Positions 20,300 to 30,476 of a DNA stretch of 46,027 nt are shown here, piece by piece. The notes beneath the pieces were generated by a model. The model saw only the letters and a program-made list of their open reading frames with translations, was not told the DNA's origin and did not search any database. The translations under genes and the position numbers were made by a program. This stretch comes from Amanita rubescens. Lineage: Eukaryota > Basidiomycota > Agaricomycetes > Agaricales > Amanitaceae. The stretch lies in NCBI GenBank assembly GCA_015039365.1, contig WION01000419.1, positions 1 to 46,027 on the forward strand, given 5' to 3'. Each line of letters begins with the position of its first letter. Within the stretch, counting starts at the first letter, position 1.

Positions 20300-22133
20300 T
20301 CACCACCCATCCGTATCATCATCCTCCGTCTCACTCAAACTCACCTCAGACGGCCAAAAAGTCCAATTCTCAACAGGCTCTTGCGGTCTCATCGCCCGTA
20401 CGGCCTCCCGGAACACCCGTTCGGCATGGATCGCTGCGAGATCGGGAGCCTCGGGCAGTCGATCCTTCCGTAGCGGAGGTGTGACGAGACATTTGACCCG
20501 ATCCGAAGTTGGGGTTGCGGTTGCCATTGTAGGGGGAGGCGGATCTCTCGAATGAGGATGTTCAAAGTAATAAGTTGCCAAGAGCGGTTCACGCCTGTCC
20601 TCAGACAACGACAAAGTCGCGTCAAGGTACGGCTTCAAAATCTCTTTCGGATCCCTTGCTTCCGTTCCGAGTTCCATAGCAAGGGCAATGTACAATATAC
20701 CTTTTTTTTTTTATTTTTATCGCGTCAGTCAGTGAATCTCGCGTTGAGAGGAAATGCAGAAGGACGTTACTTTTTCCTCTAGGCGCAGACATGGCACTCT
20801 CGCCCGTAACCAACACTGTAGCCGCTCTCGAGGTTGACCCTCCTGGAAGCGAAGAGGGAGGAAAGACGAGTATCCCCGTATCAATTGGTGGTGGTGGTGG
20901 TGGTGGCGTTTGGTCGCCTCGGTTTTGGTCCTCACCGCTGCCCTCTTCCACAACAGAGTTCCCGCGAGGCGAGAACGAAATCGGAAAATCGATAATCGCA
21001 ATACACCTCGCAATCGACAAAGCCCTCTCTTCCCCCTCCGTTCCGGCCGCGACCCAGTTCAGATCCCACTCAGGCGGGAGGTACCCCGTCATACCAGGCG
21101 AGGCAATCACCAACTTGCAGAATAACGGATCCGGGACGTCTTCCACGTCAACTTTGCTCCACGTACTGTTGTTCGGCTCGTCACCATCAGGAGCAGGAGG
21201 AGCACAGCCAGAGATGGACAAGATCCGTCTTCCGAGAATATAAATCGCCCCACTGACAGCTGCAGCGCGACAAAATCCTTGCGCGATCTCGCCCGTACCG
21301 CCATAATGGCCCACGAGGAACGGGGAAGGTCCGTATCGTCCTGCTGCACGCATGTATTTGCGTAGACGAGTCAGCGCGGGTATCGTTGGTTCTATTGCTT
21401 GCATCAGTTACGAATCCAGACACAAAAGGGGAGAGAGAGAGAGAGACCTATCGGAGAAGTACAATACGCCAACGCGTACCCGATAGCCTCAACCACATCC
21501 TCCCCAAGTCCAAACACCGTCTTCACAAACTCGAAAAACGACAAATCAGCTTGTTGTTTCTTCATCTCTGGTTTATCTTCAAACTCGCTCATAGCAAACG
21601 TGAGGAACCGCATGATTCGACGTTTATCGACTAGAGTGAGTTGTTTGTTTTTGAAAATGTCTTCTTTGGAACTGGGTACGCTTTTGACTGTGCCTCCACC
21701 GCTGGGGTGGTGGTGGGAGTAGATGCCTACTGAATCGACGAGTTTGAATCCGCCGTATTTGGAGACGCCGGAGGAGATGAGGGAGGAGATGATAGGTCCG
21801 ACGGAAGGGATAACGGAAGGACACAGTGAGAGGGAGTAGTAACGCGAATGAGACAAGGAAGTGTTGCCATCACGAGTGATATGAGTGTATCGCGGTGAGG
21901 AGCTAGCGATCCACTGAACGAATTCGTCAAGTGATAAACTGGCTTCCTCTGCGCCGTAATACTTGTCAACATCAACATGGGCGACTTTGAACCCGGCTTT
22001 TGACAAGGCTCTGTACAAGTGAGCTCTGAGCTCTGTACGCACTTGCTGCAAGCACTCACGCGGCGAGAATGGACTGAGTGAGAGACGTCCCTAGCACGAC
22101 CACGTCAAACGAGTTAGAGTCCGAGTCAGTCAT
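20300..22133 (-). CDS. MRS6: Rab escort protein (component A of Rab geranylgeranyltransferase)
   Basis: Four exons on the minus strand: 22060-22133, 21448-22010, 20771-21397, 20300-20700; 554 aa (yeast Mrs6 is about 600). The N-terminus DVVVLGTSLTQSILAAALSK is the GDI/REP dinucleotide-like fold, followed by KVAHVDVDKYYGAEEASLSL, the region GFKLVDSVGIY, KRRIMRFLTFA, and SPFLVGHYGGTGEIAQGFCRAAAV typical of REP conserved regions. REP presents newly made Rab GTPases to the geranylgeranyltransferase and delivers them to membranes. Introns are 49, 50 and 70 nt; one contains a CT/GA-rich tract (plus strand 21429-21447). The start codon is only 28 nt from the stop of METTL16 upstream on the same strand. 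The segment 20860-20960 encodes a poly-proline loop, a usual site of insertions. Appears intact. Confidence 0.92.
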
Positions 22134-22161
22134 TAGTACAGGCTAGAAGTTCCCGCCTGCC

Positions 22162-23902
22162 CTAAATATTATTGCAAACTATACTAGTACGAGTCACATG
22201 GTTCACGAAACTCTCAAAAAGGCTTCGGTCTCGGCCGAGAATCCACTCAAATACCACTCCTCCTCCCGGAAAAGAAATACCGCATATCAACGAGTTTGAA
22301 GAGGGTGTTGGCGCTGCTGCTTCTTCTCCTCGGAGTAACCGTCGTCGCACTGCGCGTGACCATGTGTTTTGAGAAGCGTATATGGTCAGAGAGCCATCCG
22401 GCCGTTTGTCGACTGTCACACCAACAATGTGTGATATCGTCTCGGATATGGATTCAGAAGGTGTTTTGCAGCTGATCGTGTTCTGCAGTGGCATATAGGA
22501 CCGTAGAGTCGGGTTGGAGACACCCACGATGGACTGATCAAGAGTTCAGTTGTGTGCAGTTAATTTAACCTCTTTATAACGTACATCGGGTAGATGTATG
22601 TCCCCAAACGACCATGCGATACCCCATCTCCGCGTTTCACCTTGAACAAACTCGGTGATAGCATAGTTTGTCACCTTAACAGGTAATCAACGAGTTATTC
22701 ACAGTCGGGGGTGGCGTTAGAGGCTCACCGAATTCTCTCGGAGAAGCTTGACTAATTCTACGGCAGAGGAGAGTTTACCCAGCATCGACGTGTACCATCT
22801 GGCAAAATATGCATGACGATAAAATCCTGGGCGAGCCTCAGTGGAAGGACACACCTACACCGCTCTTTATAGTCTAAACTTTCCCTCACTATCCGGCCTA
22901 CGAAACCCAATTCACCACCGGGAGTGATCATCTCCACTTCCGCACCCGTACAAACCTATACACGTTAGCCCCAGTTTAAGCGCACCCCCAACACAACTCA
23001 CAGCATTCGGCGGTAACTCTTTCGACGCAGCAGAACGCGCCATCTCATCCGCACTTTCATAAAACGGTGGATTACACATCGTAAACTCGAATCTACTCCC
23101 CCAGTTAAACAAAAAAAAAAGAGAGAACCCAGTCACGAACGATAAGGCGGGATACGACTCCATAACCGATAAAATCCGATCTTCAGCGCTGGTTTTTACG
23201 AGGTGTATTTTCTCGCTTAGACCATTCGCGTCTACGTTGCGACTTGCGTACGAATAGGACGTTTCGTCGAGTTCTGTCGCGATAAACTTCCATCCAGCAT
23301 CAACGCGACATCCGAGGAGAGGGTATATAGCCGACGCGCCCGTTCCTCTAGTACCGCCAATCAGTTTTTTTTTGTTCTTAACAGAGAGAAAGGGGGGACG
23401 GGGACGTACATGTCGATACCGAACGTATCACCACCACCAGGCCGATCAATGTATCTCTCATGAACTCGCACAACATCTTGTAGCCATAGAATGTAGTTTA
23501 GTCTATCAAACATTGTTAGAGTGAAGGATTTGAGCAGAGGCGCGGACCTTACCTGTTGGGAATAGGTGGACAAAGCCGATCGTCTGGCAAGACCAAGCTC
23601 AATCCGAAATCGCGATGAAGGAGCGCTTCCGTTAACCGCCTAATTCAAAACCACAACATCTCAGCTGCGACTAAGAAGAAAAGGCAACACGCGTCAACGT
23701 ACCTTTGAGCATCGCTACTCTTAAAATCAATCGTACACCGTCCAGACGACCCAACGGTTTTCAAACTTTCCTCAATCTTCGATGAACCCAAATTCGTAGA
23801 GTGACAAAAAGATGCGTGATCTTACTGGGGTTTGAGTGGCGCATAGGATTTTGCGAGAGAGTTGAAATCGAGTGGTTGCGCGTAAGGATTTCGAGGGTGC
23901 AT
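22162..23902 (-). CDS. METTL16: METTL16-type RNA N6-adenosine methyltransferase
   Basis: Ten exons on the minus strand: 23826-23902, 23703-23765, 23553-23639, 23410-23502, 23156-23347, 23002-23092, 22855-22955, 22729-22798, 22585-22674, 22162-22533; 411 aa. Start MHPRNPY matches the human MHARNRY. Landmarks: [28 protein letters not shown], the SAM-binding [29 protein letters not shown], and the catalytic NPPF motif in MCNPPFYES, then [14 protein letters not shown]. The enzyme methylates U6 snRNA at the ACAGA box, which pairs with 5' splice sites. The vertebrate C-terminal domains are absent apart from about 120 residues. All phases agree across ten exons. The fifth intron (23093-23155) begins GTATCC and spans a T-tract; reading through it also stays open, so it is the least certain. 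The promoter must lie within or beyond the adjacent tRNA gene. Confidence 0.92.
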
Positions 23903-23941
23903 CAATGCCAAGTTTGTGACGCGTGACGGAAGTGTGGGTGG

Positions 23942-23956
23942 AAGAAAGAAAAAAAG
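23942..23956 (-). terminator. Pol III terminator of the tRNA gene
   Basis: On the minus strand the tRNA 3' end is followed by GC and then a run of seven T, more T-rich sequence and CTTCTTTC. An oligo-T tract directly downstream is the normal RNA polymerase III stop signal. Confidence 0.7.
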
Positions 23957-24056
23957 CGACGCCAGCAGGATTCGAACCTGCGCCCTCAAAGAGGAACAGA
24001 TGATCGACCGTTCAAACAATTCGAATCTGTCGCCGTAACCACTTGGCTATAGCGCC
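23957..24056 (-). tRNA. tRNA-Ser(CGA) with intron
   Basis: The minus strand reads GGCGCTATAGCCAAGTGG and ends TGGCGTCG. The acceptor stem pairs GGCGCTA with TGGCGTC, D-arm and the T-arm CGCAGGTTCGAATCCTGC are present, and the variable arm CCTC-TTT-GAGG is long, as in serine and leucine tRNAs. The anticodon stem ACAGA/TCTGT encloses TTCGAA, giving anticodon CGA (Ser, UCG codons). About 18 nt (GTTTGAACGGTCGATC and neighbours) interrupt the loop after position 37, the canonical tRNA intron site. Its 3' end is 54 nt from the METTL16 start codon on the same strand. Confidence 0.92.
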
Positions 24057-24262
24057 TTACGAATCGGAGAGACCGCTTAAATTACGGGTTTGATTTCAAT
24101 ACCATTCTCCGATGATGTTGGTAATACACACTTGATACTGACCTATTTCCAATCCCACCACCTTACTACCCCCTCGGAGCTGAGCATCCCCGACTTCAAA
24201 CACCCTCCCAAAACCGTAAATGGAAACAAATCCAGAGGCAAAGCTATGATGTAGAAAAACAG

Positions 24263-25611
24263 TCATGAATACGGAGGCGGTGGCTCATCGGTCAACCCTT
24301 GTGCCCAATCTGACGAACGCTCCATTTGCAACTGTGAGATTCGTGCCCTAAGCCGACGTATCTGTCTGTGGATGTCCTCCATCTCCCGTCCTGATCCCTC
24401 TCTTTCTAGTACTTCTCTAGACGATGACCTGACAGGCTCGCACTGCATTGTTTGCCTTGACGCAAGATTCTGCATTTCTCGTTGCGCAGTCCGGAGACGC
24501 ATGTCGATCTCCATCTGACGTAATGCCCTGAGTTCGTCTCGGCCTCGGTCCTTCAACGTGTTGTCAGGTGCCTGCGGTAGCTCTCGCCGAACAGGCACCA
24601 AGGGTACGGAGCCGCTGGCCAAGTCATACGAAGTGACGATAGAAGCTTGCCCTGGTACTGAGTGAAGGTTGCTCATCGCGTCGTCGCGGTAGCCCTGGAG
24701 TGGTTGTTGATTGAACGAGGCAACGATGGGATCAATCGGCCGTTTCCTTTTTATTCTCGAACGTCGGAAGAGAATCAACATCGCAACGAGCGCCAGGCCC
24801 CCAAGAACACAACCGACGATGATCCCCACATTGTTCAAGTTGTTGGATGATGAATTATGGGCTGCTGCAGATCCTGAGGTGCCAGTGACACTGCTGGTGG
24901 ATAAAGGTGTTGAAGTCGTGGTACTGCCGGCGGATGAAGGCGAGGTAGTGTTATCGGCCCTAGGTTAATGTTAGAACCGCAGTGCGGATGGGGCGATCAC
25001 GGAATAGACGTACGTGTATATGGCATAGTCAAAGTTGAGATAAACGTTGATCGGGTAGTCATTCGTCGAGATGACCAGTGTATGCTTGTCATTCCTAAGA
25101 TTCTGGGAACTATATGCGGAAACGTTGTACTGATATCCAGGAGCGATCTCACTAGGCTGAGGGCTATAGTAGGTGTGTACGAGGAGGCCATCGAGGGTGA
25201 AATTGCAAGCTGTATTGGACGTAATGCCGCTTGGGAGATCATTTGCGTTTTGGAGAATGAAGAATATCCAGATGGCAACACCTGCAAAGTAGAGCAGTGA
25301 TGAATAATCGGGCAAACATTGAAAGAGAATTTCTAACCTGTAAACGAGAATGTAATGTTCATGTTGTTTAGGCCTGGATTGTATGTTGCAGCTGACCATG
25401 TTCCGTCAAAGGCCAGGGACTTGTTCGGATTATACAAACAGCCAGAGCAGTTCACACCATTCCAAGCGCCATTGGGCTGGTAGACGGGTACCTGACCGGT
25501 TACACCGTCGCCATAAGTGTCATCGATGGTTCTGTTGACGAGAACTGCCTGAGTGATACAGACGAAGAGGAGAAGCGTGAGTAAGGCGAGGACGGTTCGT
25601 CTGATGGGCAT
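24263..25611 (-). CDS. Single-pass membrane protein with secreted ectodomain and PPxY tail
   Basis: Three exons: 25338-25611, 25014-25281, 24263-24959, 412 aa, introns 56 and 54 nt. The protein starts with a signal peptide (RRTVLALLTLLLFVCITQA), then an ectodomain of about 180 residues beginning VNRTIDDTYGD, with NITFSFTG and LNFDYAIYT strands. A Ser/Thr-rich linker, one membrane helix (VGIIVGCVLGGLALVAMLI) and a basic stop-transfer RRSRIKRKR follow. The cytoplasmic tail of about 155 residues has a likely coiled coil (EMEDIHRQIRRLRARISQLQ) and ends EPPPPYS. This architecture is common among Agaricomycetes, with no assigned function. The terminal PPPY is a typical ligand of WW domains in Rsp5/Nedd4 ubiquitin ligases, which suggests sorting to the vacuole (inference). 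A degenerate paralogue lies at 32554-33855. Confidence 0.82.
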
Positions 25612-25930
25612 GTTGTAGTCAAAAGTTCTTCATGTACTATGAGCGCCCGTAGTAGGGGAGCTCCACGATTTTCGCAGCTGCGGCTCTTGTGCGTCAATGT
25701 ACGTATACCTAACGTAACTTTTGAAACAAATCCAGAGCAAAAACTTGACCAGGTCGCCGTCAATCAAAATTGAAAATAATATAATTGCCAAAGATGAGAA
25801 CGTAGCCATGACATCCAAACACTGGATCACCCTCCAATGTGCTTTATAAATTTAAGAAGTGCCAGTGTGTGAGCTACTGTGGCGTATGCCGACACCGAAT
25901 CAAGGAATTATAGAAATCCTCACGTAACCT
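25612..25930. other. Upstream region of the membrane-protein gene
   Basis: No gene seen. Holds the promoter of the minus-strand gene ending at 24263 and runs up to the retrotransposon target-site duplication. Confidence 0.4.
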
Positions 25931-25940
25931 GACGACGTGA
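25931..25940. repeat. Target-site duplication, left copy
   Basis: GACGACGTGA directly before the poly(T) end of the element; the same ten bases occur at 32307-32316 on the other side, and the match may extend through following T residues. Confidence 0.8.
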
Positions 25941-25962
25941 TTTTTTTTTTTTTTTTTTTTTT
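25941..25962 (-). other. Poly(A) tail of the retrotransposon
   Basis: Twenty-two uninterrupted T on the plus strand, adjoining the left target-site duplication. This is the 3' tail made by target-primed reverse transcription. Confidence 0.85.
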
Positions 25963-26222
25963 AATCCTTGTTTAAGCCCCGCGGCGCTTGTAGCGCATGG
26001 TAGGGCGTACTCTAATGTGGTACTCTTGTCATAATATACGTATGGTTGTCTTCATCTTCCGCTAGAAAAGAACGCGCCATTTCTGGCGCGCGTGGAGTTT
26101 GTGTTGGTGGTTGTAGCATGGTTGAAGCCTGGATGCGGAATTGTGCACTCTGTGCGCTGTTCATCGTCTTCTCACCTCGCCTCTCATCACCTCTCTCCCA
26201 GTCCCCCCTACCTCGCTGCCTC

Positions 26223-29200
26223 TCACCTGCCCCGCCCCGCTCTTCTCCCCATCGTTCTGTTCTCGTCCTCTCCCCCCCCGCTACGCTGCGCCTCACTTGC
26301 CCCGTCCTCCCTCTCGGGCTCCCCCATCCTTCTCTCTCGTCTCCTGTTGCCTACTGTGAGCCAGCTGCGTATGTCTCCTCTGGCGTATGTGTTCCACTCT
26401 TCCATTACTCTTCCCTGGGCACTAGCCGCTGCTTGTTCCCTGCAGTTTTGGGTGCTGCGCTCCCTTGGCCCTGTACCGTTCCTCTGGTGCATCCTTGCCG
26501 TGTGTCTGTAACCGTCGAATAGGTCGCTTTGCGTTGTCGCCTGTTTTTTGTCCTGTTTTGACAGCCATGTTATGCGCTTTGTTTTTCTGACGAATTCGGT
26601 GACATAGGTCATATTGCTGTCGTTACCCAAAAGTTTTTTGAGGCCTGTCATGTCACGTTTAACCATTCGACGGAGTTGGGCCCGCGGTTCGTTGTAGGCT
26701 CGGCAGTGGCGTAGCAGGTGGTCCACCGTCTCGTTGTATTGCTTGCAGCCTGGGCAGATTGCGGTTTTGCTTATATTGATGCGGTGAAGATGTGTGTTTA
26801 GGCCGATGTGGCCCGTTTTGAGTTGCGTCCATATGCTGCCTGTGCGGCGGCTGGCCTTCGTCAAGGCTTTCCTGTACCTTTTACCGCTTTCATAGCTGAT
26901 GATTCCTTTGAGCCTCCTCGCTTGAGGGGCCATACGCCAGGCCTCCAGCGCTGCTTCCTTTACTTTTGAGCCGAATTGCTGTTTCGCTGCGGATTTACTA
27001 GCTGGCAGTGGTTTCCTGAACAGCTTCGGGAGTGCCGTCTTGGCGCTGCATGTGCCCGCACTCGCTGCCTTTGCTGCCACGTCTGCTTCCTCATTCCCCT
27101 TTACCCCAACATGGCCTGGCGTCCATCTGATTTTTATTCTTACATTGTTGTTCCTATGTTTAAGTGCATTGATCTGCTCGTGGAATTCATCTAGAATGTA
27201 CTTGCCTGGCCCTTGCTTGTTATCCGTGGATGCTATTATGGCTGCTTGGTTATCAACGTTAATCGTGACGGACTTCACGTTCCGCCTGTTCCTGATTGAG
27301 AAGACCCCGAGGGCCATCGCAGCGCACTCCGCCTCGTAAACTGTGTGTTCTGTAGTAGTCCCTAGATGAAATTGTGTGAGCGCCATTCTTTTTCCTTGCT
27401 TATATATCACCGCCGCGGCGCCAACGCCGTCTTTTGTTAAGGATCCGTCTGTGAATATTTGATATTCAGCCCTGTCTCTGCTGCACTGCGTGATAGCTGT
27501 GTCTTTGTTGTTCGGGATGATGGTTTTTATGTCCGGGTCCCACGAATTGAGGTGGCGTATGGGCGTTACCTTCTCCATCGTGTCCGGCTTGATATTGTAT
27601 GTGTGGAAGAGCTCATGTAGGGGGCTGGGGTGCTTTTTTACGTATCGTCGCGCTGTGTGGTGCACCATACCATGTAGGGGATGTCCTTTAGGGATTGTTG
27701 CCAGGCTAAGGGCTGCATTGTAGCGCCATTTGTCGACTGCTAGGTGTATCGGGAGTAGGTCTGACAGCAGGTTTAGGACGGTACTCGCCGTGGTTCTCAT
27801 GGCACCTGTAATCATTATTGATGCTCGCCGCTGGACCGTCGCAAGCTGGCGCATGACTGTGACATTGTAGGTTGGGCTTGGGTTGGGCGATGTTAGTTTG
27901 TGGCGCCTTTGAGGAGAGAGGAAAACGTCGGTGGCGTAGAGTATTCGGGGCATTGCTATGGTGAGGTAAAGCTGGCGTACAAAGGCGGGGCTGATCCCTT
28001 TGCTGACACGAGCTAAGCGGCCAAATTGGTTGACCCACTTTTCGCCTTTTGCCAGGGCTGCTGCTATATGTGTTTTCCAGTTGAGCCAGCGGTCGATTGA
28101 AACCCCAAGTAGTTTTGCCGATTCCTGTGGTCGGACCTCGTGTCCTCGTATGAGTATTGATTCACCTTCACCTTCTCTACCTGTCGTGATGTTTTTTCCC
28201 CGCAGGAAGTCAATGAGTTGGAACTTTTCTATGCCAAAGGTACAGTTGTGCGTGTCCGCCCATTGTAGGATACCATCATGCCTGTGTAACATGTCTTCAA
28301 TCTTTCGATGAGTTTCTGTGTAGTTGCAGCCTATCGCGAGAATCGTTGTGTCGTCTACAAATAGAATAGCGTCCTCACCGTTTTTCAGGTTTGGCACGTC
28401 TAGGATGTCTGAGTTGTACAACATGTAGGCAATGGGCGAGAGTGGGTCGCCTTGGTCGAGGCCGTTTGTGATGACGAAAACGTCAGATACGTAGTCATCA
28501 AACCTGAGTTGTGTTTTCCTGTTGCCCATTCTGCGCACTATCCAGTCGGTGATCTGTTGGGGGATGCCCCTTATGCGCATGTCGTGTACCAATCTGTCAA
28601 TGCTGACGCTTGGGAAGGCACCCTTTACGTCTAGGAATAGCGCTGAGACAACTTTCCTCTTCCGCCATGTGTCTTTGACCGTCGTGGTTAGATAGTGGAC
28701 CGCTTGTGTTGTCGTGTGGCCCGGGCGAGCTCCGAAGTGGTTTTTTGGCAGAATGTTATGCGTCTCGCATCTATTTGTAATTTCGTTAGCAATGCATGCA
28801 TTGAGTAGGCGAGCAAACCCGTTCGAGAGTGAGATTGGTCTCCACGCATTGGGGGACTCATAGCTTGGCCGGCTTGGCTTCTTTAGGATGACTGTCATGG
28901 TTCGCGCCCATGAATCCGGGTAGTAGTTGAGGTCGAAGGTTGCTCGAAAAAGCGGTCCCAAGTGTGGTAGTAGGATCTGCTTGGCTTCCTTGAAAACGCA
29001 GTTTGGCGCGGTGTCTGGAGCTGTCGCCTTGTATGGGGCCATGTTGTCAATCGCTCTTTCGATCTGCTTGTTGGTTATTGGCTTGAATTCCCATTTTGGC
29101 GGGGGGTATGTGAAATCGCCTAGCACCACATCCTGTAGCGGCTTCTCTGGGAATAGGGCTTCATAGAACATGCGGCTCTTCTGGTCGTTGGTTGTGGCGG

Positions 29201-30476
29201 TGGTGTCGTCTTCACTACCTCTTAGTTTTGCTTTGAGATTGGGTACCCTTGCGCGGCCCGCATCTGTGGGCTCACTGTTAGCATACTTAGCCGCCGTCCA
29301 CACCGTCGTCTCATTGAGGGATTCCAACCATTCAGCCCAGTGGTTGGTTTTAGCTTCACGTATGGCGGCTGTGTATTGATTGCGTAGGCGTCTATATTGT
29401 TCATGCGCGGGATGGTCTAAGTTGAAGCGCTGGTTATAGGAGTTCCTGCCCTTTTTGGTAACTGCCTTTTTTAGCTTCCTCAGGTCGTTAGACCACCAGC
29501 GCTTCGCATGGGGGGAGGCCTTCGCTTTTGGGACGACTTTTTCTATTGTTTCTTGCACAGCTACATCGAGGCTCATTAGCGTTTGGTCAAAGGTACGAAT
29601 GTTGGGGATGGGCTTAGGCTTTGGTATTCCGTTTAGACGAGCTTTCAAAGTTTTCCTGAATTCGTCCCAGTCGGTTTCTTTGAAGTTGAATCGTTCGTGT
29701 TCTTCGTGAAGCGTGACTGAGATGTCGATCTTGGTGATTATCGGGAAGTGGTCAGTGTTCACCGGTTGCTTTTCTGGTTCTGTGTTGCAGTAGATTAGCG
29801 CATCGATCAGTGAGTGGGAGATAAAAACGTTATCCGGCCGTGTGAGATTGCGCGTATTTAGGGCTCGTAGCGTTGGGATGTCTTTAGGGAGGGCCATCTC
29901 CATATCGTTGGTCATCGTCAGGTTAAGAACCGTTTGTGCACGTTCGAGGTTTGTTGGCGTGAACAAGTGAGAATTTCTATTTTCATCCCAATATGGGTGG
30001 TGTCGGTTGAAGTCGCCAAGCCAAATCATGTGCTCGTTGGATTCTTCGTTGTGGTACTCCTGGGCTGCTTGTGATAGGGATCGTAGGGCGTCGTCGTTGT
30101 TTATGTCGTTGTATATATTGAAGATGTTGATTGTTCCAGCGCTTGTCTGGAGCCGGATTGCGGTGACGTCACCAGAGTTTGTGTTTAGGGCGCTCCACGT
30201 GTCTGTGAGGATTGATATGTTGATGAGCATGACTGATCTCGTCTTTTTCGGGCTTGTATAATGGGTGTTTGGGTAGACGACCCTCCATTTTGAGTTTGCT
30301 TTGGTGTTAGTAAAACAGTCAATGAATGGCTCCTGTATGGCGCAGATATCGAACTCGCTAGTTCTTAAGGATTGCAGGAGGTCTTCCTGTGCATTACGGG
30401 ATTTGTTGACGTTCTGTTGCCAAAAGCGTAAATGTCTGTCGTTGAGCGGGGGTGTTCTTAAGGTTGTGCTAAACAT
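26223..30476 (-). CDS. LINE ORF2: endonuclease, reverse transcriptase, RNase H
   Basis: 1417 aa, uninterrupted. The AP-type endonuclease occupies about residues 10-245 (WQQNVNKS, CAIQEPF, WLGDFNRHHPYWD, TDHFPI). Reverse transcriptase spans about 510-780 (LDVKGAFPSV, QGDPLSPIAYMLYN, catalytic FVDDTT near 707). An RNase H domain lies at about 1003-1140 with all four acidic positions visible: TDGS, YEAECAA, VDNQAA and GNEEADVAA. A CCHC-like knuckle (CPGCKQYNETVDHLLRHC) follows near 1245. These activities nick the target, copy element RNA and degrade it. The start codon overlaps the ORF1 stop (TAATG), a layout that implies termination-reinitiation. The last 60 residues are Arg-rich and low in complexity. 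Confidence 0.95.
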   Translation of the reverse strand: MFSTTLRTPPLNDRHLRFWQQNVNKSRNAQEDLLQSLRTSEFDICAIQEPFIDCFTNTKANSKWRVVYPNTHYTSPKKTRSVMLINISILTDTWSALNTNSGDVTAIRLQTSAGTINIFNIYNDINNDDALRSLSQAAQEYHNEESNEHMIWLGDFNRHHPYWDENRNSHLFTPTNLERAQTVLNLTMTNDMEMALPKDIPTLRALNTRNLTRPDNVFISHSLIDALIYCNTEPEKQPVNTDHFPIITKIDISVTLHEEHERFNFKETDWDEFRKTLKARLNGIPKPKPIPNIRTFDQTLMSLDVAVQETIEKVVPKAKASPHAKRWWSNDLRKLKKAVTKKGRNSYNQRFNLDHPAHEQYRRLRNQYTAAIREAKTNHWAEWLESLNETTVWTAAKYANSEPTDAGRARVPNLKAKLRGSEDDTTATTNDQKSRMFYEALFPEKPLQDVVLGDFTYPPPKWEFKPITNKQIERAIDNMAPYKATAPDTAPNCVFKEAKQILLPHLGPLFRATFDLNYYPDSWARTMTVILKKPSRPSYESPNAWRPISLSNGFARLLNACIANEITNRCETHNILPKNHFGARPGHTTTQAVHYLTTTVKDTWRKRKVVSALFLDVKGAFPSVSIDRLVHDMRIRGIPQQITDWIVRRMGNRKTQLRFDDYVSDVFVITNGLDQGDPLSPIAYMLYNSDILDVPNLKNGEDAILFVDDTTILAIGCNYTETHRKIEDMLHRHDGILQWADTHNCTFGIEKFQLIDFLRGKNITTGREGEGESILIRGHEVRPQESAKLLGVSIDRWLNWKTHIAAALAKGEKWVNQFGRLARVSKGISPAFVRQLYLTIAMPRILYATDVFLSPQRRHKLTSPNPSPTYNVTVMRQLATVQRRASIMITGAMRTTASTVLNLLSDLLPIHLAVDKWRYNAALSLATIPKGHPLHGMVHHTARRYVKKHPSPLHELFHTYNIKPDTMEKVTPIRHLNSWDPDIKTIIPNNKDTAITQCSRDRAEYQIFTDGSLTKDGVGAAAVIYKQGKRMALTQFHLGTTTEHTVYEAECAAMALGVFSIRNRRNVKSVTINVDNQAAIIASTDNKQGPGKYILDEFHEQINALKHRNNNVRIKIRWTPGHVGVKGNEEADVAAKAASAGTCSAKTALPKLFRKPLPASKSAAKQQFGSKVKEAALEAWRMAPQARRLKGIISYESGKRYRKALTKASRRTGSIWTQLKTGHIGLNTHLHRINISKTAICPGCKQYNETVDHLLRHCRAYNEPRAQLRRMVKRDMTGLKKLLGNDSNMTYVTEFVRKTKRITWLSKQDKKQATTQSDLFDGYRHTARMHQRNGTGPRERSTQNCREQAAASAQGRVMEEWNTYARGDIRSWLTVGNRRRERRMGEPEREDGASEAQRSGGGEDENRTMGRRAGRGR

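Noticed and set aside
20791..21243. 150-aa plus-strand ORF
   Set aside because: Shadow opposite the large MRS6 exon; the Gly-rich stretch is the complement of its poly-proline loop.
22912..23163. Membrane-like stretch in METTL16 ([11 protein letters not shown])
   Set aside because: Best explained as translation of an intron with a T-tract (23093-23155); removing it gives the expected [10 protein letters not shown].
23957..24056. tRNA-Leu or a pseudo-tRNA
   Set aside because: Anticodon loop reads CGA once the intron is removed, and stems pair well, so it is an intact tRNA-Ser.
26046..26522. Ser/Pro/Leu-rich plus-strand ORFs
   Set aside because: Low-complexity complement of the Arg-rich end of LINE ORF2.
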